A stretch of DNA of 64,000 nt, taken from positions 1-64,000 of the forward strand of contig CAVXNM010000031.1 in the NCBI GenBank assembly GCA_963763115.1, read 5' to 3'. The translations under genes and the position numbers were made by a program. The stretch comes from CAVQCA01 sp963763115. GTDB lineage: Bacteria; Pseudomonadota; Gammaproteobacteria; UBA9214. Shown here piece by piece: positions 28,727 through 36,271 of this stretch. The notes beneath the pieces are model-generated. The model did not search any database, was not told the origin of the DNA, and saw only the letters and a list, made by a program, of their open reading frames with translations. Position 1 is the first letter of the stretch; each line of letters opens with the position of its first letter.

Positions 28727-29595
28727 ACCGCGCCGGCCCGTTCCGGTGATTGACCGGCCACGTCGCCGGCAACGCGGCGGGCCTGGTCGAGTTCCTCCAG
28801 CAACTCGTCGAGCGGCGGGATGTTGTCGTCCCGTTCAATCAGGGTGGACACTGCGCCGAAGCGCCGGCAGGCGTCGGCATAGAGCCGCCACACCGGAGTA
28901 ATCACCGGTTCGTCGTGGGTATCGACGAGATAGTCGCCGTGATTGCGATGCCCGGCGATGTGGAACTGCTGCACCCGTTGCGCGGGCACACCCCGCAGGT
29001 AGTCACGCGGATCGAAGTCGTGATTGAAGCTGCTGACATATATGTTGTTGATGTCGAGCAGGATCAGGCAATCGGCGCGTTCAGTGACCGCATTCAGGAA
29101 CTCCCACTCGCTCATGCAGGAATCGTTATAGGTGAGGTAGCTGGAAACGTTTTCGATCAGCAGACGGCAACCGAGGCAATCCTGCACCGCCCGAATGCGG
29201 TCGCTCACATGGACCACGGCCTCTTCCGTATAGGGCAGGGGCAGGAGATCATGCAGGTTGCGCCCGTTCAGCCCCGTCCAGCACAGATGGTCGGAGATCC
29301 AGGCCGGCTCGATGCGATCCGCCAGTGCCTTCAGCTGTGCCAGGTAGCCGCAGTTCAGGGGATCGGTGCTGCCGATCGATAGGGACACCCCGTGCAGGAC
29401 GACCGGGTAGCGGGCGCGGATCGCTTCCAGAAAGTAAAGTGGTTTGCCGCCGGGGACGAGATAGTTCTCCGTCAGCGCCTCGAACCAGTCGACAGGCGGC
29501 GCGCTGTCCAGTATTTCCTGATAGTGCTGCGTGCGCAGACCGAGCCCGAAACCGAGACCCGGGTACCGCGCCTGGCAAGGCGCTACATTCGCCAT
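28723..29595 (-). CDS. bufB: MNIO-family bufferin maturase BufB (DUF692)
   Basis: A multinuclear non-haem iron oxidase that modifies cysteines of the precursor peptide (to thiooxazoles in characterised bufferins). TIM-barrel metal-ligand motifs are visible: LHGVSLSIG (His about 68), ISDHLCW, LIENVSSYL (Glu), LLDINNIYVSS, FHIAGH, VDTHDEP and LIERDDNIP. I place the start at the ATG 29595 (MANVAPCQARYPGLGFGLGLR), since the upstream 24 codons to 29667 include the intercistronic hairpin and do not match the family. About 290 residues, the usual length. Overlaps bufC by four bases. Confidence 0.88.
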   Translation of the reverse strand: MANVAPCQARYPGLGFGLGLRTQHYQEILDSAPPVDWFEALTENYLVPGGKPLYFLEAIRARYPVVLHGVSLSIGSTDPLNCGYLAQLKALADRIEPAWISDHLCWTGLNGRNLHDLLPLPYTEEAVVHVSDRIRAVQDCLGCRLLIENVSSYLTYNDSCMSEWEFLNAVTERADCLILLDINNIYVSSFNHDFDPRDYLRGVPAQRVQQFHIAGHRNHGDYLVDTHDEPVITPVWRLYADACRRFGAVSTLIERDDNIPPLDELLEELDQARRVAGDVAGQSPERAGAV

Positions 29596-29655
29596 GTCGC
29601 TCCTGTCCGTGCGCCGTGCAGGTGCGGGTGGTTTGGGAATTTGCGGATAATAACG

Positions 29656-29680
29656 CCAGGGAGCCAAACGGGCTCCCTGG
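29656..29680 (-). terminator. Intercistronic hairpin between bufA and bufB
   Basis: CCAGGGAGCC (29656-29665) and GGCTCCCTGG (29671-29680) form a perfect 10-bp stem with a five-base loop, 15 bases after the bufA stop. On the minus-strand transcript it is followed by GCGTTATTAT, not a strong U-run, so it is more likely an attenuator or RNA-stabilising hairpin that allows more precursor than maturase. Confidence 0.65.
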
Positions 29681-29695
29681 GTTCGATAACGGGTG

Positions 29696-29965
29696 TTACT
29701 CCTCGACTACCTTGCCACCCTTGGTAATGCAATCTTCCTGGCTGGCATGCACCCAGCCCTGGCCCTTGCAGCTGTTGTGGCCCTTGCAGGAATTGCTGGC
29801 GGTAGCGCATTCGGAGGTACCCTTGCAGGCGTTTATACCCATACACTTCACCTCCGCGCTTGTTGCGGTTTCCTCTGCGGCTGTCGCGATGTTCGCGGCG
29901 CCAAACAATGCAGCGGCGGTGGAGGCCAGAAGAAGTCCCGTCATTTTCTTGCGTGTCATCATCAT
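29696..29965 (-). CDS. bufA1: Bufferin-family precursor peptide BufA1
   Basis: An 89-residue secreted RiPP precursor. Signal peptide: charged start MMMTRKKM, hydrophobic core, cleavage near ATAA-EE (about residue 30). Mature part holds six cysteines at 41, 47, 53, 60, 66 and 79 in the bufferin pattern: KCMGINACKG, SECAT, SNSCKGHNSCKGQGW, EDCITKGG. Bufferins are exported copper-binding peptides matured by BufB and BufC. The gene is first in the minus-strand operon and separated from bufB by a hairpin. The gap 29966-30140 contains its promoter; I could not identify a definite metal-responsive or ECF sigma box. No DoxX-type bufD is in the window. Confidence 0.88.
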   Translation of the reverse strand: MMMTRKKMTGLLLASTAAALFGAANIATAAEETATSAEVKCMGINACKGTSECATASNSCKGHNSCKGQGWVHASQEDCITKGGKVVEE

Positions 29966-30140
29966 AATAGTTGTTCTCCATGAACCTGGATAAGTTGCAG
30001 GTAATTCCCGGAATATCTCCCGTCAGCTGCGTCCGTTCACGATTGTCGTGTGCCCCTGGGTTTGGCCGTGGCATTGCGCGAGAGACAAGAGTGAGATTAG
30101 CTGATTTGCACAAAATTACCAGTCATGCCATGGATGAACA

Positions 30141-30560
30141 CTACGCAGGAATATCGTCACGCTCCTCGATGGCCTCGATGAAACGCAGTCGTGGCGAGCC
30201 GTCCGTGCACTCTACTTGGTAGCCTTCGGACCAGGAAAGCCATTTCTGGATTTCGTCCCGGCGTGCGTCGGCATCGTCGCCCTCCAGGAATATAACCAGA
30301 TAGGGCTTGTGACACCCGGTGAAATGCTGCAAACGGTGGCGCGGGTTGGTCAGTTCCCTGACCCGGTAGGGAAGACCACCGTTGGCGTTGATCTCCACCG
30401 TGGGGCAGGCGACCAGCAGGAATCGCGAGGGCAACCGCCCCTGATCCCGTTCCCAGCGTTTGAGTGCTCCGGATACGAAACCGGGGATGCCGATCGCGCT
30501 CCAGCTCCCGACATTCGGTGGTAACCCAATGATTTCCGGATGTTTCATGACGAATTCCAT
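30141..30560 (-). CDS. Hypothetical protein
   Basis: A 139-residue soluble protein of unknown family. The start at 30560 has CAGGAG 8 bases upstream. Notable parts: a Gly-rich N-terminus (GLPPNVGSWSAIGIPGF), a hydrophobic strand SRFLLVACPTVEIN, and a second FTGCHKPYLVIFLEGDDAD before an acidic, amphipathic C-terminus. The two beta-like strands could suggest a small alpha/beta fold. It is divergent from an Lrp/AsnC-family regulator across a strongly AT-rich 165-base region, so it is a likely regulatory target. Confidence 0.6.
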   Translation of the reverse strand: MEFVMKHPEIIGLPPNVGSWSAIGIPGFVSGALKRWERDQGRLPSRFLLVACPTVEINANGGLPYRVRELTNPRHRLQHFTGCHKPYLVIFLEGDDADARRDEIQKWLSWSEGYQVECTDGSPRLRFIEAIEERDDIPA

Positions 30561-30725
30561 AGTTCGACTCCTGGCGATAGTCCCATTGCATTACGGTTAA
30601 CGTCAGTCTATACGAAATTTTTACTTATTCCGCATACTGTATTAAATAATTATTTTATATCTTGGTTATTTCAGTAATATGTGAAATATTTTTATATTTT
30701 ATTCTATTTAATAGGAATTTAATTC
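30561..30725 (+). promoter_or_regulatory. AT-rich divergent promoter region
   Basis: The segment from about 30605 to 30725 is unusually AT-rich for this GC-rich DNA and lies between two divergent genes. Such composition is typical of Lrp-family binding regions. AATAGGAATTT before the ATG at 30726 supplies the ribosome-binding site for the regulator. Autoregulation by the regulator is inferred. Confidence 0.45.
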
Positions 30726-31187
30726 ATGGATACGACCGATCGGAAAATTCTGCAACTTCTGCAAACGGATGCCAGCCAGACAGTCAAACAGATTGCCGCG
30801 CTGTTACCCCTGTCGGTGACGCCTTGCTGGAAGCGCATCCAGAAGCTGGAAGCGGAGGGCTTCATCCGTGCCCGGGTCGCGCTGCTGGATCCCGTGAAAG
30901 TCAACGCCAACGTCACGGTATTCGTAGCGATCAAGACCGATCAGCACAGCCGGGAATGGATAGAACGCTTTGACAAGGTGGTCAACGACCTTCCGGAGGT
31001 GATGGAGGCCTACCGCATGAGCGGTGAAGTCGATTATCTGCTGCGCGTCGCCATCGACAGCATCGCGGCCTATGACCGGTTTTACAAAACGCTGATTGAT
31101 CGCATCGAACTCTCCAACGTCAACTCCAGCTTCGCCATGGAACAGATGAAGTACACCACCGCCCTGCCCATCAACCTGGATGTCTAG
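30726..31187 (+). CDS. Lrp/AsnC-family transcriptional regulator
   Basis: A 153-residue member of the feast/famine regulator family. N-terminal winged HTH: TDRKILQLLQTDASQTVKQI and LSVTPCWKRIQKLEAEGFI (about residues 4-50); C-terminal RAM/ligand-binding domain: FVAIKTDQH, MEAYRMSGEVDYLLRVAI (about 96-113) with the GEVDYLL block. Normal length. Such proteins form octamers and respond to amino acids. The closest target is the divergent hypothetical gene and itself. The ligand is unknown. Confidence 0.9.
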   Translation: MDTTDRKILQLLQTDASQTVKQIAALLPLSVTPCWKRIQKLEAEGFIRARVALLDPVKVNANVTVFVAIKTDQHSREWIERFDKVVNDLPEVMEAYRMSGEVDYLLRVAIDSIAAYDRFYKTLIDRIELSNVNSSFAMEQMKYTTALPINLDV

Positions 31188-31237
31188 CCCCCTGCATACA
31201 ACGGGAAAATACCCGGCGTGTCGGTGCCACCCATTAC

Positions 31238-31266
31238 TTGACTAATTTACTCAGGCTTACTATACA
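31238..31266 (+). promoter_or_regulatory. Sigma-70-type promoter upstream of the DsrC-like gene
   Basis: TTGACT (31238-31243), a 17-base spacer and TATACA (31261-31266) make one of the best vegetative promoters in the window. Transcription would begin near 31274, about 100 bases ahead of the DsrC/TusE-like gene. Confidence 0.7.
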
Positions 31267-31373
31267 AAGAAGGTACCAGGGAATGTCGTAAGCGGCGTGT
31301 CCACATCCCGCGGGCGAGAGGCCCATGTCGCCTACCGGATACTCTGGCTATTCAACGAAGGAGTTAAACGACC

Positions 31374-31703
31374 ATGGACAACCGCAAACACCTGTCTGAC
31401 GATTCGCCCGATTTTGACAGTGAGGGCTTTCTCAAAAACCCGCGGGAGTGGACGGAACGGCTGGCGGCCGAGATTGCCCAGCACGATGGCCTGACGGAAC
31501 TCACTCAAACCCACTGGGGGGTGATTCATTCGCTGCGGCGACACTACGATAAATTCGGCGCGGCCCCACCCTCGTTCCAGCATGTATGCCACGTGAATCA
31601 CCTGGGCCGGCACGGCGTGGAACATCTGTTCCACAGCCAGCGCGAAGCCTGGCGGATCGCCGGTCTGCCTGATCCCGGCGAGGAAGCCAGGGCCTACATG
31701 TAG
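31374..31703 (+). CDS. DsrC/TusE-family protein lacking the C-terminal cysteine (RspA-like)
   Basis: A 109-residue protein with the DsrC/TusE fold signature: DSEGFLKNPREWTERLAAEIA (about 15-35, in parts DSEGFLKNP and WTERLAAEIA), LTQTHWGVIHSLRRHYDKFG and the C-terminal IAGLPDPGEEARAYM. In DsrC and TusE the chain ends with a penultimate catalytic cysteine after AGLPKPTGC; here that cysteine is absent and the only Cys is residue 72 in a different place. This fits the non-sulfur-carrier, possibly regulatory branch of the family (often called RspA). SD AAGGAG upstream, good promoter at 31238. Suggests a sulfur-metabolising lineage but cannot itself carry persulfide. Confidence 0.82.
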   Translation: MDNRKHLSDDSPDFDSEGFLKNPREWTERLAAEIAQHDGLTELTQTHWGVIHSLRRHYDKFGAAPPSFQHVCHVNHLGRHGVEHLFHSQREAWRIAGLPDPGEEARAYM

Positions 31704-31736
31704 GAATACATTATCGGATCTGCCCGGGAGGTTTTC

Positions 31737-32252
31737 ATGATGAAACGACGCCTTTATTTTCTGTTACCCGACACCGAGCACGCCAGGGCGGTGGTAAGCG
31801 AACTCGAGGCGCGCGGCATCGAACCCAAGTTTATGCATACCATTGCGGGACGCGGTGGTGGTGACGTGAACGACCTGCCCGTTGCCTCCCGGATGCTGCG
31901 CAATGATCTGGGAGCGCGGATCGAGCATTATCTCTGGGGTGGAAATCTGGTCCTGTTCTTCCTGGCGCTAATCGCACTGGTGATGCTTGCAGTGTCGTCT
32001 GTGCCGTGGTGGTGGCTGCTGCTGCCGGCCGGGATCATGCTGGTATCTTTTCTTACGGGGCTGGAATTCGTCATGCACACCCCCAATGTTCATCTGACCG
32101 AATTCCAGAGTGCGATGCAGCACCGGGAGATACTTCTGATGATCGATGTCCACGCCGGTCAGGTGGCCGAAGTGGAAGAGACAGTGCACCGGCGCCATCC
32201 GGAAGCGATTGCAGGCGGTGTGGGCTGGAGCGTTGACGCCTTGCAGGTCTGA
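31737..32252 (+). CDS. Small integral membrane protein, unknown function
   Basis: A 171-residue protein with a short soluble N-terminal domain (RRLYFLLPDTEHARAVVSEL, about 4-23, resembling small stress-protein or DUF1269-like openings), two adjacent membrane helices (about 67-88 and 90-113), and a C-terminal soluble domain containing ILLMIDVHAGQVAEVEETV. The start, ATGATG at 31737, follows GGGAGG. It lies 33 bases after the DsrC-like gene and is probably in the same operon. The ferredoxin-like half-domains on both sides of the membrane hairpin are an impression, not a match to a named family. Confidence 0.65.
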   Translation: MMKRRLYFLLPDTEHARAVVSELEARGIEPKFMHTIAGRGGGDVNDLPVASRMLRNDLGARIEHYLWGGNLVLFFLALIALVMLAVSSVPWWWLLLPAGIMLVSFLTGLEFVMHTPNVHLTEFQSAMQHREILLMIDVHAGQVAEVEETVHRRHPEAIAGGVGWSVDALQV

Positions 32253-32377
32253 TCAACGGCGTCACGAATACTGGCCATCGATTTCCCTTTCAACCCGATA
32301 CACACGACCTGATCGTCCGTGATGCACGGAACACGCGTCCGGCGACCTAAACATCCCACAAAGATAAGGAGACGTTC

Positions 32378-32695
32378 ATGAATATATCTGCACATGCACA
32401 CGAGACACCGGTAAAGGGCTTTGAAAACCTCAACTGGGTCACTTCGGACACCCTGCCCCGCGACCGGGAGCAAAGTCATCGGCTGCATGAGCCGGATCAC
32501 CTCATCAATACCATCGATCCGATTACCAGCCGGGACATAGACACCGTGGAAGGCCATCCCTCCATCGTCGATGGCAACCTGACCATCTATTTCGAATCCG
32601 AAAAAACACGTCAGGTCTACCGGGAGACGCCCATCGACCACCCCTATGCACACCTGCCAGACAATTTCCCGAAAGAAGTCGACCGGGGTGGCTGA
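32378..32695 (+). CDS. Hypothetical protein, small and charged
   Basis: A 105-residue hydrophilic protein rich in His, Asp and Glu, without signal peptide or membrane segment. A clear AAGGAGA lies 6 bases before the ATG. Segments include TIDPITSRDIDTVEGHPSIV and LTIYFESEKTRQVYRET. I do not recognise a family. It follows the membrane protein by 125 bases in the same direction and may belong to the same transcript. Coding potential is supported by the ribosome site and even composition. Confidence 0.6.
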   Translation: MNISAHAHETPVKGFENLNWVTSDTLPRDREQSHRLHEPDHLINTIDPITSRDIDTVEGHPSIVDGNLTIYFESEKTRQVYRETPIDHPYAHLPDNFPKEVDRGG

Positions 32696-32805
32696 CACGG
32701 GAGCAGAAATGGTCTGATCGATGCGTCCTGCGACGCCAGACCCCGGTCGGGCGCGTGGAGGATGCATTGTTTTAATGCAGGCGAGTTATCGGGCGCTGCG
32801 AACTG

Positions 32806-33045
32806 TTAATTGTCGTCCGTCCACCGATAAACCGACTTTAGCGTGCGTAGGCGGCTGAATTCATATCCCTGCTCGACTGTGACGTCTCGCAACCAGACCC
32901 GCATGCCTATCGGTAGATGGCGGTCGATACCGCACGAGGCAAAGAACCGACATCAGTGCCTCAATTTTGACGGCCCGTTCTCTTTCGATGACGGAACGGC
33001 AATACCGCTGACATTATCCTGAGCAAGACTCTTAAAATCAGTCAT
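32806..33045 (-). pseudogene. Possible short gene remnant
   Basis: On the minus strand an ATG at 33045 starts MTDFKSLAQDNVSGIAV and stops after 30 codons; a second frame then carries protein-like text RHLPIGMRVWLRDVTVEQ and SRLRTLKSVYRWTDDN ending in TAA at 32806. The frames suggest a small protein broken by a frameshift and a stop. I do not recognise the family. The rest of the 505-base gap 32696-33200 shows nothing definite. Confidence 0.25.
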
Positions 33046-33200
33046 TTAAGAAACCACCTTACGACCCGGTATCTGCGAGATCACTCACTTAGATCGACCT
33101 TCCACACCATCAGGGCGAAAAAGCATTGTGGGACAGCAGTGATTTGATAGAATTCGGCCCGCCGATTATCGTACGCATGCCGAGACGGCAGGATGGCGGA

Positions 33201-33404
33201 ATGAAAGATCGAAGAAAGACGTCTGACCGACGCAGTTTTAATGCAAAACAGGAGCAGGCTTACCCCAATAATCGGCGAAGATTCCCGGACCGGCGATTGA
33301 ATAACATCTCGGCAGAATGGGTTCCACTGAATGATGTTCACACTCATCCGGCAACCGGAACCCTGTTAGCGGGATTACTGGGACGAATATTGAAAAAAAA
33401 CTGA
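33201..33404 (+). CDS. Small basic hypothetical protein with DRR motifs
   Basis: A 67-residue basic protein beginning MKDRRKTSDRRSFN with further NRRRFPDRRLNN and ending GTLLAGLLGRILKKN. Repeated DRR...RR motifs are common in small uncharacterised bacterial proteins, often linked to cell-envelope or c-di-GMP-related genes. The ATG at 33201 has GGCGGA upstream; an upstream frame to 33126 exists but lacks a site. Followed 225 bases later by a SPOR-domain gene in the same direction. Confidence 0.5.
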   Translation: MKDRRKTSDRRSFNAKQEQAYPNNRRRFPDRRLNNISAEWVPLNDVHTHPATGTLLAGLLGRILKKN

Positions 33405-33518
33405 TGCATGCGCAGGCAACCGTCGGGAGGGCATGCAGTAACACGACATCGGGGCTCCACGACCGCCCGGGGGTCAACGACGCAGTGGCGGATGACAACA
33501 ACCACAGGGAATCGATCG

Positions 33519-33635
33519 ATGCCAAGAGGAATGACGCAGGAAGCACGCCATTTAACCGATTCCGGTCTGGAGGCTTTCCGGATCGTCGATACGGACACCC
33601 TTCAACGAGTCAGAAAGGACATTGATATATGTTGA
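33519..33635 (+). CDS. Possible small coupled protein
   Basis: A 38-residue frame (MPRGMTQEARHLTDSGLEAF as its start) ends TGA at 33635, overlapping the ATG of the SPOR gene at 33629 by seven bases. The overlap could couple translation. Upstream GGGA is a weak ribosome site. No family match; it may be a leader peptide or chance frame. Confidence 0.25.
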   Translation: MPRGMTQEARHLTDSGLEAFRIVDTDTLQRVRKDIDIC

Positions 33636-34627
33636 ACTGGCTGAACCGGAAGAAGTCATCCACTGCGGCGTCTGCTGCCGCGCATCCCCAGCCACCTCTT
33701 GCGAACTGGCGCAACCGGGAAAATGTCGGCCTCAGCCGAAAAACACCCCCGGGACCGGACCGGCTGCCCCATCGCAGACGTAAACTGAAGGCGCTGGAAG
33801 TATTTTCCCTCGCTGTCGTTATCTCCCTGATTATCGGCGTGGATCTCTATATTTTCGGAATCAACAAACGCCTTAGTGTGCTGGAAAACGAGTTTGTCGA
33901 GGTCAAGACCTGGGCCTTTCCCGCCAGTCTCCTCGAAGGTAAATATGCCTCCCTGAATGCACGTGTGCGCGCATTGACCGAGGCATATTCCGGTCTGGAC
34001 GCCAAACTCACCTCATTCACCACGCAGCAGCAGCCGGTTACCGTCGAGACCAGGGCTGCAGGCCATGCGGCGATGGCGTTCACGGAAGCGAACATCCCCT
34101 CCGAGGCGCCCGCGGCAGGCAATGCGCGCCCGCCTGCCGGGACCGCGCCCGAATCTGCGGAAACTGCCGGGCTGGTGATGAGAGAGGATGAGGAAACACC
34201 CGCCACGGGGTTCGCTCCGGTCGAGTCACCGCCAGTGGTCGCGCACGGCAAACCAGCGAGTGACGCCAGGCTGGCGCTGCATACCGTGGAAGAAATACCG
34301 ATTGTGGCATCCAGGGCGGAGCCTGCCATCCCGGTCGCCACCGCCACTGCCGCCGATTCTCATCCGCCACAGGGGAGCCTCAACGAGGGTCGCTGGGTGA
34401 TCAACCTGCTGTCCGATCCGAACAAGACGCTGGCGGAACGATTCGCGGCCAGGGCACGCGACCGTGGCGTCCCCGTGGAACAGAACCGGAGCGAGGTGAA
34501 AGGTCGGGTGTTCTGGCGGGTGCAGATCACCGGTTTCGAGACGATGGGTGAAGCCCGGGCCCATGCCGAAGAGGTCAAGACAAAACTCCGCCTGAAAGAC
34601 GTCTGGATTTTCAAACAACCGGGATAA
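33629..34627 (+). CDS. SPOR-domain inner-membrane protein
   Basis: A 332-residue protein that is probably anchored in the inner membrane and binds denuded peptidoglycan. A basic cytoplasmic N-terminus (1-54), one membrane helix (about 56-74, FSLAVVISLIIGVDLYIFG), a coiled or extended Ala/Pro/Glu-rich linker (about 80-250) and a C-terminal SPOR domain (about 252-332) starting WVINLLSDPNKTLAERFAAR and ending FETMGEARAHAEEVKTKL. SPOR proteins act in cell division or envelope remodelling. AAAGGA at 33616 precedes the ATG. The gene lies immediately before a MITE-like element. Confidence 0.8.
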   Translation: MLNWLNRKKSSTAASAAAHPQPPLANWRNRENVGLSRKTPPGPDRLPHRRRKLKALEVFSLAVVISLIIGVDLYIFGINKRLSVLENEFVEVKTWAFPASLLEGKYASLNARVRALTEAYSGLDAKLTSFTTQQQPVTVETRAAGHAAMAFTEANIPSEAPAAGNARPPAGTAPESAETAGLVMREDEETPATGFAPVESPPVVAHGKPASDARLALHTVEEIPIVASRAEPAIPVATATAADSHPPQGSLNEGRWVINLLSDPNKTLAERFAARARDRGVPVEQNRSEVKGRVFWRVQITGFETMGEARAHAEEVKTKLRLKDVWIFKQPG

Positions 34628-34641
34628 TCGTGCCCGGCAAC

Positions 34642-34913
34642 ACTAGGGCCTGTCAACACGTGTATGATCGCCGCGTTGCTGTCTGAAATCAGGCCAGGCA
34701 AGGCGCGAGGAGCGAAGTGTAGTGGTGCCAAATGGACAACGAGGAACGCCGCATGGCCTGATTTCAGGCGCAACCCGCAGGGACGGGGCCATTTTCCCGC
34801 AATCCTGCGTTAGCGCTCATGTGTGTAGCCTAACTACACGGCACTCGCGCTGCCTTGTCTTGCGAAAATATGGCCGCCGTCGCGACGACCATAACGTGTT
34901 AACAGGCCCTAGT
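34642..34913 (+). mobile_element. MITE-like element with terminal inverted repeats and CTAG duplication
   Basis: Ends are GGCCTGTCAACACGT (34647-34661) and ACGTGTTAACAGGCC (34894-34908), 14 of 15 complementary, flanked on both sides by CTAG (34643-34646 and 34909-34912), a likely target duplication. The core is 262 bases, has no coding capacity and contains further partial symmetry (CAGGCAAGGCGCGAG near 34691 against CTCGCGCTGCCTTG near 34847). It fits a non-autonomous element mobilised by an unrelated transposase, perhaps of IS5 type by its CTAG target. Confidence 0.75.
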
Positions 34914-35070
34914 ATGACGCCTCGAAAATAATAACCGGCTCCGGGAGCACCGACAGCGGCCGGATGAATTGCGGTGCACTGAATAGCACCAGCCCCATGG
35001 GCAGTACCAGGCCGCTTGCGATAAGACAGAGTATGAACGTCACAGTTTGTACCAGCTCTTCGAGTTTCAT
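34909..35070 (-). CDS. Small single-pass membrane protein (53 residues)
   Basis: Minus-strand ATG at 35070 with GGAG about 10 bases upstream encodes a 53-residue protein: MKLEELVQTV, a hydrophobic segment FILCLIASGLVLPMGLVLF (about 12-30), then APQFIRPLSVLPEPVIIFE. The stop TAG is part of the CTAG target site of the MITE-like element, so the insertion sits exactly at the end of the gene without changing the protein. No family recognised. It follows the WYL regulator gene on the same strand by 97 bases. Confidence 0.5.
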   Translation of the reverse strand: MKLEELVQTVTFILCLIASGLVLPMGLVLFSAPQFIRPLSVLPEPVIIFEASY

Positions 35071-35131
35071 CACCGTATCTCCATGCCGCTCCCGTGTCGG
35101 GAGGTTTTCGGGAATACAGTGTGCGGGAGTC

Positions 35132-35151
35132 AGTGGCTCACTGGATGAGCC
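35132..35151 (+). repeat. Solo copy of the GGCTCAC-N3-RTGAGCC palindrome
   Basis: AGTGGCTCACTGGATGAGCC matches the two sequences that bound the IS1595-family element (49991-50012 and 51194-51215), which share AGTGGCTCAC-NNN-GTGAGCC. It lies just after the WYL gene stop. It may be a solo end of the same element or a hairpin used as target. Confidence 0.5.
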
Positions 35152-35166
35152 CGTAGTCGCAACGAC

Positions 35167-36141
35167 TCAATCCGCATAGCGCAAAGCCGCGGCTGTGAGC
35201 TGTTCACGCACGTGCGTGCGCAGTCGCGCCGGGGACAGAACCTCGACCTCCGGTCCGTGCCTGAGGATATCCATGAGCAGTTCATGCTCTGCGCTGTAGG
35301 GCAGTTCCAGCAGCCAGGAGCCGTCGGCTTCAAATCGCCCGCGCTGTTCCGGGTGCCACTGCTCGACAGAAACCCAGCGCGCGCGCGCCGGCGTGAAACG
35401 CAGCCGGGCCCAGCTCAGTTGCTTGCCGGCAAAGATGCCGTAGCCGCCGGCGAGTTCCGCGTCGAGACGTCGCTCGGAAACCGCTTTCGCCGTGTTCTCC
35501 AGCATCTCTGCCGTGCCGATGGCATCCACCGCGAACACACGCAAGGCATTGCGCAAATGGCACCAGGCATCGAGATACCAGTTGTCCCGATAGTGCACCA
35601 GGCGCTGCGGGGAGATCTCGCGCCGGCTCTCCGCGTCACTCGAGCGGGCGCGGTAGCGGATCCGCAAGCGCCTGCGCTTGAGGGTCGCGCTGGCCACGGT
35701 TTCGAAATGCGCCAGCTTCGTCGAGCGTGCGGCCATGTACAGGATGCGGATACGCTTGCGCACCTCATCGCCGGTGGCATTACGGCTCTCCAGCAGCGCC
35801 TCGAGACGCGCGAGCAGCGGCTGGATATGGGGCTTGAGCAGTCCGGCCCCGAGATTTGCCAGCAACTGTTGCAGCGTTAGCAGGGCATGGATTTCCGCCG
35901 CACTGAACCAGAGCCCAGGCAGCTTGTAGCCCGACGCGCGGGGATCGGATGCATCGTAACGGTAACCCCGCCGCACCCGGTCCCAGACGATCGGCGCATG
36001 GAGACGGTCCCTCAGGTACTCGAGATCGCGCTTGACCGTGGCCTTGGAGGTCCCCAGCGCCTCGATCAGCGCGTCCATCGGCACGCAACGCCGTTCGCTC
36101 AGCAGCTGGTCGATTTTGTAAAAGCGTTCGGTGCGGTCCAT
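35167..36141 (-). CDS. WYL-domain transcriptional regulator (YafY-like)
   Basis: A 324-residue regulator: N-terminal HTH of DeoR/HTH_11 type (RTERFYKIDQLLSERRCVPM and LGTSKATVKRDLEYLRDRL, about residues 3-46), a central WYL domain (about 140-220) with RLVHYRDNWYLDAWCHLR and a C-terminal WCX extension. WYL proteins bind nucleic acid or ligands and often regulate DNA-damage or defence genes. It lies 130 bases downstream of recD on the same strand, so it terminates the DNA-repair block and may regulate it. Normal length; start at 36141 places the HTH at the N-terminus. Confidence 0.9.
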   Translation of the reverse strand: MDRTERFYKIDQLLSERRCVPMDALIEALGTSKATVKRDLEYLRDRLHAPIVWDRVRRGYRYDASDPRASGYKLPGLWFSAAEIHALLTLQQLLANLGAGLLKPHIQPLLARLEALLESRNATGDEVRKRIRILYMAARSTKLAHFETVASATLKRRRLRIRYRARSSDAESRREISPQRLVHYRDNWYLDAWCHLRNALRVFAVDAIGTAEMLENTAKAVSERRLDAELAGGYGIFAGKQLSWARLRFTPARARWVSVEQWHPEQRGRFEADGSWLLELPYSAEHELLMDILRHGPEVEVLSPARLRTHVREQLTAAALRYAD

Positions 36142-36179
36142 TCAACCCCCGGCAGTTAACTTATGGCTGCGTAGAAAAA

Positions 36180-36207
36180 CTGGATCCCTGCATCCACGGG
36201 GATGACG
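36180..36207 (+). repeat. Dispersed repeat GGATCCCTGCATCC...GGGATGACG
   Basis: CTGGATCCCTGCATCC with CACGGGGATGACG forms a short imperfect hairpin of the type scattered in intergenic regions here, similar to 56018-56038. Sits between the WYL gene and recD. Confidence 0.4.
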
Positions 36208-36271
36208 TGTTCAGGGATATGTTTAATGTAAGTCTTCCTCCATAAACACCGTTTTGATGGACAGACACTAA

